A stretch of 64,000 nucleotides of DNA, taken from assembly GCA_017849575.1 (NCBI GenBank), contig JAFIGV010000015.1, positions 186,001 to 250,000 on the forward strand. Reading direction: 5' to 3'. This DNA comes from Flavipsychrobacter sp. (GTDB lineage Bacteria > Bacteroidota > Bacteroidia > Chitinophagales > Chitinophagaceae). The notes below the pieces were generated by a model. It did not search any database. It was given only the letters and a program-made list of their open reading frames with translations, and was not told the origin of the DNA. Below are positions 43,732 to 52,891 of the stretch, one piece after another; the stretch's first letter is position 1; each line of letters starts with the position of its first letter. The translations under genes and the position numbers were made by a program.

Positions 43732-44652
43732 TTACATGTTCATCTTCTCCATGATCCTTTCCAGATCGTTGTCGTTGTAAAATTCAATAAGGATTGCGCC
43801 TTTTCCGTTTTTCTTTCGGTCGAGCTTCACTTTCGTGGAAAAATGCGAAGCCATATTGTCTTGTATGCGCTTGTACGCGGGCGGGAGCTGACTGTCTTTG
43901 CTTTTCGCTCTTGCTACGTCCGGTCTTTCTTCGGCAATCATGTCTTTTACCAACGCTTCCACCTGCCGCACCGACAGCCCTTTTTCGCGGATTTCGCGGT
44001 ATACATACAGTTGCTGATCTATAAGCTCTAATCCGATGATTGCCCGTGCATGGCCCATGGAAATCTCTCCATCGCGCACAGCCTTCTGTATATCGGGTGG
44101 CAACTTCAGCAGGCGGATGTAGTTGGTCACCGTGCTGCGGTCTTTTTTCATGCGCTCGGCTACCTGTTCCTGCGTCATGTTGCACTCGTCCATAAGCCGC
44201 TTATAGCTCAGCCCTATTTCTATTGCATTCAGGTCTTCGCGCTGCAGGTTTTCCAGCAGGGCCAGTTCCAGTAGTTCCTGATCGTCGGCGGTGCGTATGT
44301 AGGCAGGTATATCTTTTAGTCCGGCCATCTTCGAAGCGCGCCAGCGGCGTTCTCCGGATATGAGCTGAAATTTATTTTGCCCCACTTTTACCAGCGTCAC
44401 CGGCTGTATGATGTCGTGGAGCTTTATACTGTCTGCCAGTTCCTGCAATGCCTTTTCATCAAAGTCGCGGCGGGGTTGTTTCGGATTTACTTCAATCTGA
44501 TCGAGGGCTATGCGGGCAATAGTGCCGGCACTTTGTCCCGACACGGCAGGCACACCTTCTGCGGTAGTATTCAGCTCATCATCGATGCTGTTCAGCAGGG
44601 CGCGTATTCCTTTCCCTAAGGCTTGTTTTTTATTAGCGTTATTCTGCGCCAT
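43732..44652 (-). CDS. parB: Chromosome-partitioning protein ParB/Spo0J
   Basis: 306 residues. N-terminal CTPase/nuclease-like domain with IEVNPKQPRRDFDEKALQEL and the box GERRWRA (about 103-109); central HTH with EQVAERMKKDRSTVTNYIRL; short C-terminal dimerisation segment. Binds parS and slides as a CTP clamp to organise and segregate the origin region. The 14-bp overlap with parA shows one operon in the usual order parA-parB. No parS-like GTTTCACGTGAAAC was seen in the neighbourhood. Confidence 0.95.
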   Translation of the reverse strand: MAQNNANKKQALGKGIRALLNSIDDELNTTAEGVPAVSGQSAGTIARIALDQIEVNPKQPRRDFDEKALQELADSIKLHDIIQPVTLVKVGQNKFQLISGERRWRASKMAGLKDIPAYIRTADDQELLELALLENLQREDLNAIEIGLSYKRLMDECNMTQEQVAERMKKDRSTVTNYIRLLKLPPDIQKAVRDGEISMGHARAIIGLELIDQQLYVYREIREKGLSVRQVEALVKDMIAEERPDVARAKSKDSQLPPAYKRIQDNMASHFSTKVKLDRKKNGKGAILIEFYNDNDLERIMEKMNM

Positions 44653-45460
44653 GCTCGTCGGTTTCTAAAATTTTATCTTCGTTTTTTATTTTCGTCAGGT
44701 TGTTCTTCTGTAATATTTCTTTGGCCAGGTTCAGGTAGTTGACCGCCCCTGTGCTTTCGGCATCATACATCAGTGCAGGCTTGCCAAAGCTCGGTGCTTC
44801 GCCCAGGCGTGTATTACGATGGACAATGGTGTTGAACACCAGGTCCATAAAGTGATTTTTGATTTCTTCCACCACCTGATTGCTCAGCCTCAGGCGCCCG
44901 TCGTACATGGTCATGAGGATGCCTTCTATCTGCAGGCTGGTATTGATGCGGGTCTGTACAATCTTGATGGTATTGAGGAGTTTTCCCAAACCTTCGAGGG
45001 CAAAGTATTCGCATTGCACCGGTATCACCACGCTATCGGCAGCGGTGAGCGCATTTACAGTGATCAGACCAAGCGAAGGTGAGCAGTCTATCACCACAAA
45101 ATCGTATTGATCCTTCACCTCATCCAGCGCGTTGCGCATGATGTGCTCGCGATTGGGGTGGTTGATCAGTTCGATTTCCGCACCTACAAGGTCGAGGTGC
45201 GAAGGCAGCAAAAACAAATTAGGTGTTTCCGTTTCCAGAATCACCTGCGAAGCCGGCGTATCATTGACCATGCAGTCGTACAAACTCAGTTGGATATTCT
45301 TCAGGTCAAAACCATTTCCTGTTGTGCTGTTGGCCTGCGGGTCGCCATCTACCAGCAGGGTCCGGTACTCGAGTACTGCGAGGCTGGCCGCAAGGTTTAT
45401 GGCTGTTGTGGTTTTTCCTACTCCGCCTTTCTGATTGGCTATTGCTATTACTTTTGCCAT
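44639..45460 (-). CDS. parA: Chromosome-partitioning ATPase ParA/Soj
   Basis: 273 residues from the ATG at 45460; a 16-codon in-frame extension is not supported. Deviant Walker A KGGVGKTT (about 11-18) starts right after the first strand MAKVIAIANQ, Walker B-like VVIDCSPSLG follows, as in P-loop MinD/ParA ATPases. It binds DNA as ATP dimer and moves ParB complexes. Upstream of parB, overlapping by 14 bp. Confidence 0.96.
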   Translation of the reverse strand: MAKVIAIANQKGGVGKTTTAINLAASLAVLEYRTLLVDGDPQANSTTGNGFDLKNIQLSLYDCMVNDTPASQVILETETPNLFLLPSHLDLVGAEIELINHPNREHIMRNALDEVKDQYDFVVIDCSPSLGLITVNALTAADSVVIPVQCEYFALEGLGKLLNTIKIVQTRINTSLQIEGILMTMYDGRLRLSNQVVEEIKNHFMDLVFNTIVHRNTRLGEAPSFGKPALMYDAESTGAVNYLNLAKEILQKNNLTKIKNEDKILETDEHGAE

Positions 45461-45528
45461 GCGATAATCGTTGTGCAACGTTCTGTGTAATAATTGAAAT
45501 CCATGCAATTTTACATCTTATTGCGCTA

Positions 45529-46209
45529 CTATAAGTTTATTGTCTTGCCAATTTCCGGCAACGTCAGGCTGAGGCCTGCCGCTTCAAACTTTTGTCGGGC
45601 TTCCTGATGGTCGATTTTTATATAGGGAAAGGTGTCGAAGTGTACTCCGATGATCTTGCCACATTGTATAAATTCTGCAGCAATCACTGCATCTTCTACG
45701 CCCATGGTGAAATTATCGCCAACAGGCAATATGGCAAAATCCAATTTAGCATACCTGGGGATAAGCTGCATGTCCATCATCAGGCTGGTGTCGCCACTGT
45801 AATAAAAATTGCCTTCAGCGCTGGTCACCACAAAGCCGCCCGGATTGCCGCCATAGGTGCCATCGGGTAGCACGCTGCTGTGCATGGCATGTACAAACTT
45901 TACCGTGCCGAAGTCAAAGTCTTTTTTGCCGCCAAAGTTCATCGGATGGGTATGCTGTAGGCCCTGTTTGCCGGCCCATTCTGTTATTTCGTAAGCTCCT
46001 ACCACCAGCGCGCCCGTGCGCCGGGCCAACTCCAAAAGGTCGCCTACATGATCTCCGTGTCCGTGAGAAACAAGAATATAATCCGCTTCCACAGACTGCA
46101 GGTCTATATGTTTTGCCAGCGGATTTTGGGAAATGAACGGATCGAAAAGAATTTTCTTACCCGATATTTCTACAAGAAAGCACGACTGTCCGTAATAAGT
46201 GAATAACAT
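45529..46209 (-). CDS. UPF0173-type metal-dependent hydrolase
   Basis: 226 residues, metallo-beta-lactamase fold. HxHxDH motif SHGHGDH (48-54), further metal ligands in YYSGDTSLM (Asp) and IGVHFDTFPYI (His). Close to the conserved UPF0173/YtkL proteins, present in most bacteria; substrate not established. No signal peptide. Follows the start of parA by 68 bp on the same strand; not clearly coupled. Confidence 0.93.
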   Translation of the reverse strand: MLFTYYGQSCFLVEISGKKILFDPFISQNPLAKHIDLQSVEADYILVSHGHGDHVGDLLELARRTGALVVGAYEITEWAGKQGLQHTHPMNFGGKKDFDFGTVKFVHAMHSSVLPDGTYGGNPGGFVVTSAEGNFYYSGDTSLMMDMQLIPRYAKLDFAILPVGDNFTMGVEDAVIAAEFIQCGKIIGVHFDTFPYIKIDHQEARQKFEAAGLSLTLPEIGKTINL

Positions 46210-46372
46210 GGTCTTTGATCTTTAATGAGTTTTCGAATAGTGATACCTGCGGGTGCAACAAAATTAATGTGCTGCCACGGCATTTTTTAAAACGGTGTAT
46301 GCATTGTGGAAAATAAAAAAGTTACCGGGCGAACAAGCGGCCACAGCGGTTTTTTTAGCGTGCGCCAGCCTT

Positions 46373-46380
46373 TATTTTTG
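46373..46380 (+). promoter_or_regulatory. -7 promoter box of the DUF481-like gene
   Basis: TATTTTTG matches TAnnTTTG; 6 nt before the ATG at 46387, suggesting a leaderless or nearly leaderless mRNA. Confidence 0.45.
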
Positions 46381-46386
46381 GCACTT

Positions 46387-47127
46387 ATGAGGGAACGAAA
46401 CAAATGGGTATTGCTGCTGCTGGTACTTTTTTGCAGCCAGGCCAGGGCCCTGGGACAGTTCAGCGACTCCGTGCATTACTATGTGAAACTGGCTTCCACG
46501 GGCTCTATCAACCGTACCAGTGATAAGTCGGCCTACCTGCTCACCCATTCGGCTGCCTTCCGCATGAGCAGGGAGGCCCTGAAACTAAATCTCACCGGCA
46601 GCTATCTCTATGGTAAGCAAAACGACCTGTTATCCAACAACGATGTCCATGCTGCTGTGGATTTCAACTTCTACCACACACCGCGGCTTTATTCCTGGGG
46701 ATTGGGCAGCTTCAGCAAAAGCTACTCCTTAAAAGTGGTGTCGCAATATCAGGCGGGACTGGGTATGGCCTATTCGGTTTTCGAAAATCAATTCGGATTT
46801 CTAAACCTCAGCGATGGCTTTCTTTACGAGTCGAGCGATCTGTATCGGGCCGATAGCACGCGGCAGCTTTATCATACTGTACGCAATTCTTTCCGGTTGA
46901 TGTACAAGCTCAGCTATAAAGATTTCGTCAATCTTGAGGGTACACACTTTCTTCAAAATTCTCTGCAGTATGGCGACGACTATATTTTCCGCTCCATCAA
47001 CAGTCTTTCGGTAAAGCTGACGTCCTGGCTCCGGCTCACCTCGTCTCTGATCTTCAACCGGGTGTCGCGCACCAATAGCGAAAACCTGCTCATCAGTTAT
47101 GGACTGGTGGTAGAGCACTATTTCTAA
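46387..47127 (+). CDS. Outer-membrane protein, DUF481-like
   Basis: 246 residues from the ATG at 46387, which begins a signal peptide (RERNKWVLLLLVLFCSQARALG); an in-frame GTG at 46306 lies upstream of the -7 box. The mature part is a set of beta strands with charged turns (ALKLNLTGSYLYGKQNDLLS, VHAAVDFNFYHTPRLY, YKDFVNLEGTHFLQNSLQYG) and ends with Phe, the mark of beta-barrel insertion. DUF481 proteins are salt-induced outer-membrane barrels in other bacteria; the role here is unknown. Confidence 0.75.
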   Translation: MRERNKWVLLLLVLFCSQARALGQFSDSVHYYVKLASTGSINRTSDKSAYLLTHSAAFRMSREALKLNLTGSYLYGKQNDLLSNNDVHAAVDFNFYHTPRLYSWGLGSFSKSYSLKVVSQYQAGLGMAYSVFENQFGFLNLSDGFLYESSDLYRADSTRQLYHTVRNSFRLMYKLSYKDFVNLEGTHFLQNSLQYGDDYIFRSINSLSVKLTSWLRLTSSLIFNRVSRTNSENLLISYGLVVEHYF

Positions 47128-47233
47128 ACTGGCGCTACAGGCCTTGTAGCAGTTGTCGTGCGCCTATTGACAGGGCTGATAAACACATTGAGGATTGATA
47201 AGAGCGGAGGAAAGACACAATCCGCAAACCCAT

Positions 47234-47241
47234 TACCTTTG
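47234..47241 (+). promoter_or_regulatory. -7 promoter box of the FMN-reductase gene
   Basis: TACCTTTG, exact TAnnTTTG, 14 nt before the ATG at 47256. Confidence 0.6.
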
Positions 47242-47255
47242 CGCTCACTGTTTCT

Positions 47256-47756
47256 ATGATCACAATTATCTCTGGTACAAACAGAAAGGATAGCATGACC
47301 CTGCGGGTGGCAGGAATGTATTACCAGATCATGGAAGGCAGGGGCGAAGATATACACCTGCTTTCGCTGGAAGACCTGGCAGTGTGGGAGCGGGGGCCGC
47401 AGTTGCTGGAAATAGAACAAGCCCTGCTTATACCCTCCGATAAGTTTGTGTTCATCATGCCCGAGTATAACGGCAGTTTTCCGGGCATTCTGAAATTATT
47501 GCTCGACAATAGCGATATAAAAAAATGCTGGTGGTATAAGAAGGCGGCCATTGTAGGCGTGGCAGACGGGCGTGGCGGCAACCTCCGGGGCATGGACCAT
47601 TTTACCGGCATCCTGCATTACATGAAGATGAACGTGCTGTACAACAAACTTCCGCTATCGCGGATACGTGAGGAAGTAAGTGCCGAGAGCCAATGGCTGA
47701 AACCCGCTACAGAAGCCGCAATCCATCAACAAATAGACGAATTCCTGAAATACTAA
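47256..47756 (+). CDS. NADPH-dependent FMN reductase-family protein
   Basis: 166 residues. Flavodoxin-like fold: phosphate-binding loop SGTNRKDSMTLRVA (about 6-19), FMN-ring loop FIMPEYNGSFPGILKLLLDN (about 68-87), AAIVGVADGRGGNLRG further on. Members reduce FMN, quinones or azo dyes with NAD(P)H; the substrate is not known. The stop at 47756 is followed 3 bp later by the metallophosphoesterase ATG, so the two genes are co-transcribed. Confidence 0.93.
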   Translation: MITIISGTNRKDSMTLRVAGMYYQIMEGRGEDIHLLSLEDLAVWERGPQLLEIEQALLIPSDKFVFIMPEYNGSFPGILKLLLDNSDIKKCWWYKKAAIVGVADGRGGNLRGMDHFTGILHYMKMNVLYNKLPLSRIREEVSAESQWLKPATEAAIHQQIDEFLKY

Positions 47757-47759
47757 GGC

Positions 47760-49007
47760 ATGCAGAAAAGGTTTTTGATCGTGTTGCTCATGATCATTCT
47801 CGGAGAAGTGTACAGTTTCATACTTGTTCGTTCGGCGGTAAAATCGTTGCCGGGTGTGTGGAGGGTCGTTTTGTTTACAACCTATATCCTGCTCACACTG
47901 CTTACCTGGAGCAGCATTTTCCTCTTCCGCCGTATCGACTGGGCACATCTGCCTCACATGGCGCGAAATATTTTTGTGGCCTTTACCATTGGCTTTATGG
48001 TGGCCAAGTTGCTGGTCTTTGCCCTCATGTTCATCGACGATCTTCGGCGGCTAATGCTCTGGCTGCTGTTCAAAATAGCCCCCTCGGCACGACCGGCAGC
48101 CGTGGCCGCTGGCAACGGCATCAGCCGCTCACAGTTTCTCAAGTCGGTGGCCCTTATCCTGGGTGGTATTTCCATCAGCGGCTTCTTATACGGCATTACC
48201 AATCGCTACAATTATCAGATCAAACGCCTTAAGCTTTCTTTCCCCAATCTTCCTGCTTCATTCCGCGGGTTACGTATCGTGCAGATCTCCGACATTCATT
48301 CGGGTAGTTTCGATCAGCGAAATGCGGTACTCAGAGGCGTGGAAATGGCCCTGGCACAGAAGCCCGACATTATCTTCTTTACCGGCGACCTGGTGAACAA
48401 CAAGGCGGAAGAGATCAAACCTTACACGGACATCTTCTCGAAGCTAAAAGCGCCATTGGGTGTGTATTCTACACTTGGCAATCACGACTATGGCGACTAT
48501 GTGCAGTGGCCATCGGCTGAGGCAAAGAAAACAAATCTGGAAGAGCTCAAAAGTATCCACGGGCAGATGGGCTGGAAGCTGATGATGAATGAACATGTGG
48601 TGCTGGAACGCGGAGCAGATAAGATAGCGGTGATCGGTATCGAAAACTGGAGCGCCAAACCTAACTTCCCCAAATATGGAGATATGAAAAAGGCCTACAC
48701 GGGTCTTCCCGAAAAAAACATAGCTTTTCAAATTCTGCTCTCGCACGATCCCTCGCACTTCGACGCGCAGGTGGTGACGCAGTATCCAGCGGTGGACCTC
48801 ACCCTGAGCGGACATACCCATGGTATGCAGTTTGGTGTGGAAATCCCCGGCTTTAAGTGGAGCCCTGTGAAATATGTGTACAGTAAATGGGCCGGCCTTT
48901 ATCAGGTGGGCGCGCAGCGGCTTTATGTCAACCGCGGATTTGGCTTTCTCGGCTACCCGGGCAGGCTGGGCATACTGCCCGAAATTACCGTGCTGGAATT
49001 AGTGTAG
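47760..49007 (+). CDS. Membrane-anchored metallophosphoesterase (YkuE/YaeI type)
   Basis: 415 residues. Three or four N-terminal membrane helices (about 5-25, 35-55, 70-95, 135-155) are followed by a calcineurin-like domain with all five motifs: DIHSGSFD, FFTGDLVNN, LGNHDYGDY, LLSHDPSHFD, LSGHTHGMQFG. The soluble domain is expected on the periplasmic side. Homologs dephosphorylate lipid-linked substrates such as UDP-diacylglucosamine-like or wall intermediates; the exact substrate is not readable. Second gene of a two-gene operon. Confidence 0.92.
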   Translation: MQKRFLIVLLMIILGEVYSFILVRSAVKSLPGVWRVVLFTTYILLTLLTWSSIFLFRRIDWAHLPHMARNIFVAFTIGFMVAKLLVFALMFIDDLRRLMLWLLFKIAPSARPAAVAAGNGISRSQFLKSVALILGGISISGFLYGITNRYNYQIKRLKLSFPNLPASFRGLRIVQISDIHSGSFDQRNAVLRGVEMALAQKPDIIFFTGDLVNNKAEEIKPYTDIFSKLKAPLGVYSTLGNHDYGDYVQWPSAEAKKTNLEELKSIHGQMGWKLMMNEHVVLERGADKIAVIGIENWSAKPNFPKYGDMKKAYTGLPEKNIAFQILLSHDPSHFDAQVVTQYPAVDLTLSGHTHGMQFGVEIPGFKWSPVKYVYSKWAGLYQVGAQRLYVNRGFGFLGYPGRLGILPEITVLELV

Positions 49008-49196
49008 CACTTTGCTCAGCAAATCCTTCAAAGTTTCTTCGCGCGGCTGCAAAAGGTCTTGCGAGGCATGGTCCAGATGCGACTTCATTTCCTTCATCAG
49101 TTCATTCAGCGTCTTTTTGTCGTTGGCGGGCACGGCGGGTTCATTTTCTGCGGGGACAATAGTTTTTGAAGCAGCTTTAAGTAGAGTTTTTCCCAT
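48999..49196 (-). CDS. Small conserved Bacteroidota protein, unknown function
   Basis: 65 residues from the ATG at 49196. Sequence MGKTLLKAASKTIVPAENEP, then KKTLNELMKEMKSHLDHASQ and QPREETLKDLLSKVL: two amphipathic helices after a short Pro/Ala linker. No signal or membrane segment. Overlaps the end of the convergent phosphoesterase gene by 9 bp. Coding is likely from its regular heptad pattern but not proven. Confidence 0.5.
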   Translation of the reverse strand: MGKTLLKAASKTIVPAENEPAVPANDKKTLNELMKEMKSHLDHASQDLLQPREETLKDLLSKVLH

Positions 49197-49363
49197 GTAA
49201 CTATTAAGTTTAAGCAATTAACGCCTTTAGGAAGGCAATATTGTGCTTTGAAAGTAAAAAAAGATGTTAACAAAAACAACGATATTTATAAACAACTCCT
49301 GCAAAACAGATGGCATGGAATTATCAGCCCTTTGTTTTCAGTAGCTTTTATCAGGGAATCAGT

Positions 49364-50284
49364 ATGCAGACAATAGGAATCACAGGAGGAACCGGTTTTG
49401 TGGGTCATCACCTCACAGACTTGCTCAAAGCGCAGGGTTACCGGGTCATCATTTTTACCCGCGACATGCACAAAGTGAGCCGGAGGGAAAACGTAAAGTA
49501 CTCGTATTGGAGCCCTACTGAACAGAAATTTGATATTACCTATCTCAAAGAGCTTGACGCGGTGATCCACCTCGCCGGTGCCGGTGTGGCCGACAAACGC
49601 TGGACGGACAAGCGAAAGAAAGAGATTGTGTCGAGCAGGGTAGAGAGTACCCGTTTTCTGGTGGATAAACTTAAGGAGCACAGCCAGTGTAAGACGCTGA
49701 TCGCTGCTTCTGCCATTGGCTATTACGGAGCAGACGCACGCCGCCGCGAAGCCTTGCCGTTTCATGAAGATGCTGCGCCGGGCAAAGACTTCCTGGCAGA
49801 GACCTGCCTGAAGTGGGAGGCCGAGACCCGAAAGGCAGACGACTGTATGCGCACCCTTATTTTACGCTTTGGCATAGTGCTGGGTGCCGACGACGGGGCC
49901 TTTCCTCAGTTTGAACGGCCGCAACGCTGGGGCCTCATGCCCATACTGGGCAGCGGACGGCAGACCATAAGCTGGATACATGTGGACGACCTCGGAAAGA
50001 TGGTGCTTTGGATGCTGAAGACAGAACAAATACAGGGCACCTTCAATGCCGTGGCTCCTGCACCGGTGACCAACCGGCAGATGATGGAAACTATTGCCAG
50101 CGTAAAGGGTGGCATCCGGATACCAGTGCCGGTGCCCGCTTTTTTATTGAATATCGGATTGGGAGAAATGGCCACCGAGGTGTTGAAAAGTTGCACGGTG
50201 AGCGCCGATAAAGTGCAGCAAGCCGGGTTTCAGTTCAGCTTTCCCGACATCAGGTCTGCCGTAAAGAACATTCTGCAGCGCTAA
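49364..50284 (+). CDS. TIGR01777-type NAD(P)-dependent epimerase/oxidoreductase
   Basis: 306 residues from the ATG at 49364, the start that puts the dinucleotide loop at the N-terminus: [16 protein letters not shown] (GxxGxxG). The family marks [40 protein letters not shown] and [17 protein letters not shown] follow in order. Extended SDR enzyme similar to YfcH; the substrate of this subfamily is unknown. A C-terminal DUF1731-like part (AVKNILQR end) is present. Gene stands alone. Confidence 0.95.
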   Translation: MQTIGITGGTGFVGHHLTDLLKAQGYRVIIFTRDMHKVSRRENVKYSYWSPTEQKFDITYLKELDAVIHLAGAGVADKRWTDKRKKEIVSSRVESTRFLVDKLKEHSQCKTLIAASAIGYYGADARRREALPFHEDAAPGKDFLAETCLKWEAETRKADDCMRTLILRFGIVLGADDGAFPQFERPQRWGLMPILGSGRQTISWIHVDDLGKMVLWMLKTEQIQGTFNAVAPAPVTNRQMMETIASVKGGIRIPVPVPAFLLNIGLGEMATEVLKSCTVSADKVQQAGFQFSFPDIRSAVKNILQR

Positions 50285-50307
50285 AAGCCTTCCGGTAGCC
50301 GGAGCTG

Positions 50308-51513
50308 CTATTCATAGGCATAGTCGCTCAGGTATTCATAGTGCTCCGTCAGCGTTCCGTTCTTACACAGGGTGGCCCTCGCTATAATGTCGCTCTCCTC
50401 TCCCTGCAGCAATTCTTTGAGTACAAACTTTTCCAGATGATTCCCAAAATGCCGTGACGCATCGCGGGGCAACTCATTGGGCAAATTGTCCACCGCCATC
50501 AGGTCTATAATATCGCCCGTGGGTTGAAAGGGCAGGGTGCGTTCCAGCGTTTTCCGATGTACACCATACACAGGATCGGCAATAGTGCTCGCCCCCATGT
50601 TGATGGGCACTGAGCCCTCCACATCGCAGGTGATATCTGCAATGACAGTGGTTTTATAACTATCGTCTTTTACGTCTTCCTTTTCAAAAAGCCTGGGAAT
50701 GCCGGTGTCCCAGTAAATGCCGTTCATCAGGATGTCGGTGACGGGCAGATAGCGTTTGAACATGCACTGATAGTGCTGCGGATATTTATGAAAATCGTCG
50801 CGATGATAGGTGCCATTGTCTTTGCGCACGTACAACGACCGGCCCTTCAGGTGCGTATAGACCGGATAATTAAACGTCTTCTCCAGAAAATCATCGGGCT
50901 CTACATATTCTATATCGAACCGGTCCATGATCTCCACCACTCCGGAGGCCACTTTTCCCGCGCCGGTGAGCGCTATTTTTATATGGGGCAGATAGATATC
51001 CTGATATTGTGTCACCATCTCCTCCAGATCCGTGCATTCATGCGCAGGTTTTAGCGCAAAACGATCATACTTCTTTCCATAAGTCAGCAACCCATTGTGA
51101 GCACCCACCACACCCGCAAAAAAACCAAAACCCAGTATCCGCTGCCCATCAGGATGGGTAAGGCATTCATAGTCGATCATCCTGATCTTTCGGGCAATCA
51201 ATGCGCGCATCAGCTTCTGATTGTAGGGCTGTTTTTTCTTCGTATGCGAAAAGAAGAGGTAGGTCTTACCGGCTATCAGTTTATCCACCGGCACCTCCTT
51301 AATGCCCAGCAGTATGTCGCAGTCTGAGAGATCTTCGTTCAGTTCTATGCCTGCAGCAGTATATTCATCGTCAGCGAAACAACGATTGGGAGCAGGTGCA
51401 ACCTGTATCTTCACCCCATACTCCTTTTGTATCTCCACACACTGAAGCGGCGTAAGGGCCACTCGCGTGTCGGCGGGTATTTTTTCCTCTCTGATCAAGC
51501 CTATACGAACCAT
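50308..51513 (-). CDS. Saccharopine/alanine dehydrogenase-like oxidoreductase
   Basis: 401 residues from the ATG at 51513; the 49 in-frame codons upstream cross the divergent promoter. AlaDH/PNT-type N-terminal domain: RIGLIREEKIPADTRVALTP and LIAGKTYLFFSHTKKKQPYN; Rossmann part KIALTGAGKVASGVVEIM; SDYAYE end. The set of residues matches bacterial saccharopine dehydrogenase (lysine-forming)-like proteins, but lysine biosynthesis is by the DAP route in these organisms, so the true substrate is open. Divergent from hscB. Confidence 0.85.
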   Translation of the reverse strand: MVRIGLIREEKIPADTRVALTPLQCVEIQKEYGVKIQVAPAPNRCFADDEYTAAGIELNEDLSDCDILLGIKEVPVDKLIAGKTYLFFSHTKKKQPYNQKLMRALIARKIRMIDYECLTHPDGQRILGFGFFAGVVGAHNGLLTYGKKYDRFALKPAHECTDLEEMVTQYQDIYLPHIKIALTGAGKVASGVVEIMDRFDIEYVEPDDFLEKTFNYPVYTHLKGRSLYVRKDNGTYHRDDFHKYPQHYQCMFKRYLPVTDILMNGIYWDTGIPRLFEKEDVKDDSYKTTVIADITCDVEGSVPINMGASTIADPVYGVHRKTLERTLPFQPTGDIIDLMAVDNLPNELPRDASRHFGNHLEKFVLKELLQGEESDIIARATLCKNGTLTEHYEYLSDYAYE

Positions 51514-51533
51514 GCTGCCTTTTATTTTGAGGG

Positions 51534-51541
51534 CAAAGATA
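51534..51541 (-). promoter_or_regulatory. -7 promoter box of the saccharopine dehydrogenase-like gene
   Basis: On the minus strand TATCTTTG, exact TAnnTTTG, 20 nt before the ATG at 51513. Confidence 0.55.
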
Positions 51542-51561
51542 ATGTGCCCAATTTTGTTGCT

Positions 51562-52089
51562 ATGGTCAACTACTTCGAGCTGTACGGACTGCCTGTGTCT
51601 TTTCGCCCCCCGCAGGATGCTGTGAAGAAAAAATATTACGAACTGAGCCGTGAGTTTCATCCCGATCGATATGCACAGGCTGGCACGGGCGCCATCGACG
51701 AAGCCATGAAGATGTTGGCCACCATCAACGAAGCCTATAAGATTTTGAAGAGTGAAGATGCCACGGTGAAATATGTGCTGCAGTTGAACGGTATGCTGGA
51801 AGAAGAGGAGAAATACAACCTGCCGCCCGATTTTCTGATGGAGATGATGGAACTCAACGAAGCGGTGGGTGAGTATGAGCTGGAGCCCACTGACGATAAT
51901 AAAAAGCTGGCGATAGATAGCTGGCGCGAAAGCCTCGATGCCCTCGACGGAGAACTACAGGAATATATCGCCGCATTCGAAAACGGTACGGACCCGATAC
52001 AGCATCTGAAGGCCATCAAAGATTGTTATTTCCGCAAGAAATACCTGTTGCGCATTCAGGAAAGAATTGCTAAGTTTGCGACCCCGTAA
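51562..52089 (+). CDS. hscB: Fe-S assembly J-domain co-chaperone HscB
   Basis: 175 residues. J domain at the N-terminus: NYFELYGLPVSFRPPQDAVK, HPD at 33-35 in REFHPDRY, then AMKMLATINEAYKIL; the C-terminal three-helix domain (FLMEMMELNEAVGEYELEPT and YFRKKYLLRIQERI) binds the IscU scaffold. It delivers Fe-S scaffold to HscA (Hsp70). The ATG at 51562 is used since upstream in-frame codons overlap the divergent gene. The tRNA-Leu gene follows 7 bp after the stop. Confidence 0.9.
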   Translation: MVNYFELYGLPVSFRPPQDAVKKKYYELSREFHPDRYAQAGTGAIDEAMKMLATINEAYKILKSEDATVKYVLQLNGMLEEEEKYNLPPDFLMEMMELNEAVGEYELEPTDDNKKLAIDSWRESLDALDGELQEYIAAFENGTDPIQHLKAIKDCYFRKKYLLRIQERIAKFATP

Positions 52090-52096
52090 GGGAGAT

Positions 52097-52180
52097 GCCC
52101 AGATGGCGGAACTGGTAGACGCGCTAGACTCAAAATCTTGTTTCGGCAACGGAGTGCAGGTTCGATTCCTGTTCTGGGCA
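52097..52180 (+). tRNA. tRNA-Leu (anticodon CAA)
   Basis: 84 nt. Acceptor stem GCCCAGA/TCTGGGC with discriminator A, D-arm GGCGGAACTGGTAGACGC, anticodon loop CTCAAAA (CAA), long class II variable arm TTTCGGCAACGGAGT, T-arm GCAGGTTCGATTCCTGT. CCA is not encoded. Reads TTG leucine codons. Its 3' end has no obvious duplicate further right, so it is not shown to be the integration site of the downstream element. Confidence 0.97.
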
Positions 52181-52191
52181 CAATGAAAATC

Positions 52192-52227
52192 AAGCGATTA
52201 TGAATCAAATCTCATAATCGCTTTTTT
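52192..52227 (+). terminator. Strong terminator after tRNA-Leu
   Basis: 12-bp stem AAGCGATTATGA/TCATAATCGCTT with 8-nt loop and TTTT run. Confidence 0.9.
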
Positions 52228-52295
52228 CTTTACTACAACAATCCTACAACATTTTATTGCTTTACTATTACCCGTTGAGAAAAATGCTGAGAAAG

Positions 52296-52320
52296 GAAAA
52301 AGCGGGTAAAAACCCGCTTT
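52296..52320 (-). terminator. Terminator of the lipoprotein gene
   Basis: On the minus strand AAAGCGGGT/ACCCGCTTT with four-base loop and TTTTT; 28 bp past the stop codon. Confidence 0.85.
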
Positions 52321-52347
52321 GCCCCTTGCCCCTGTCGCCTTTACTTA

Positions 52348-52881
52348 TCAATCAATCCGCTTTAAATAAAATTCTCCTTCGGTTATCTCAACGATATTAG
52401 AGCCGTTTTGCTCTTTCACTTTGCCGGAAAAATTGCCCTTGACGCTTGTGCTTGTTACTTCGGTTAAAGTCACTTTAAAAGGCTGTATCGGGTCTGCCGT
52501 AGTTTTAAAGGACAACAGGCAGGTTCCATCGGCATTGTACCAAATGCCATAGGCGGCAGGAACCTTGCTGGCATTGTAGGCGGCTTCTGTATAGGTCTTG
52601 TTCGCTTTTATATCCTCTGTGTCAAACAGACGGAAGGCAAAGTTGTTTTTCTTCGTGCCACTTTCTGTGTAACCGATAAAATATCCAGTATGATTGGGCA
52701 AGGCATCGCCCATTTCCATTGTCGCGGCGGTGGTAGTGTATTCCGTTTTCTTGCCGTCAGCCTTGAACCGGAAGTAATAGCCGGATTGATTGTTGTTCGG
52801 GCTTTGATTGTCTTGCTTCTTGCAGCCGATAAACGCGCTGAAAGCAAAGAGCAGCATTGCAATAAGACCTGTCTTTTTCAT
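52348..52881 (-). CDS. Small lipoprotein of unknown function
   Basis: 177 residues. Lipobox FIGC (Cys20) after MKKTGLIAMLLFAFSAF, then an Asn/Gln-rich spacer (KKQDNQSPNNNQSG). The rest is beta-rich: YYFRFKADGKKTEYTTTAAT, GYFIGYTESGTKKNNFAF, KVTLTEVTSTSVKGNFSGKV, ITEGEFYLKR. This is a common Bacteroidota envelope-lipoprotein type without known function. The preceding gene on this strand ends 10 bp before its start, so the two are in one operon. Confidence 0.85.
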   Translation of the reverse strand: MKKTGLIAMLLFAFSAFIGCKKQDNQSPNNNQSGYYFRFKADGKKTEYTTTAATMEMGDALPNHTGYFIGYTESGTKKNNFAFRLFDTEDIKANKTYTEAAYNASKVPAAYGIWYNADGTCLLSFKTTADPIQPFKVTLTEVTSTSVKGNFSGKVKEQNGSNIVEITEGEFYLKRID

Positions 52882-52891
52882 GTCGATTGTT

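Noticed and set aside
52097-52180. tRNA-Leu as integration site of the element on the right
   Set aside because: No copy of its 3' end was found near the integrase; the att-like core there matches tRNA-Ser instead.
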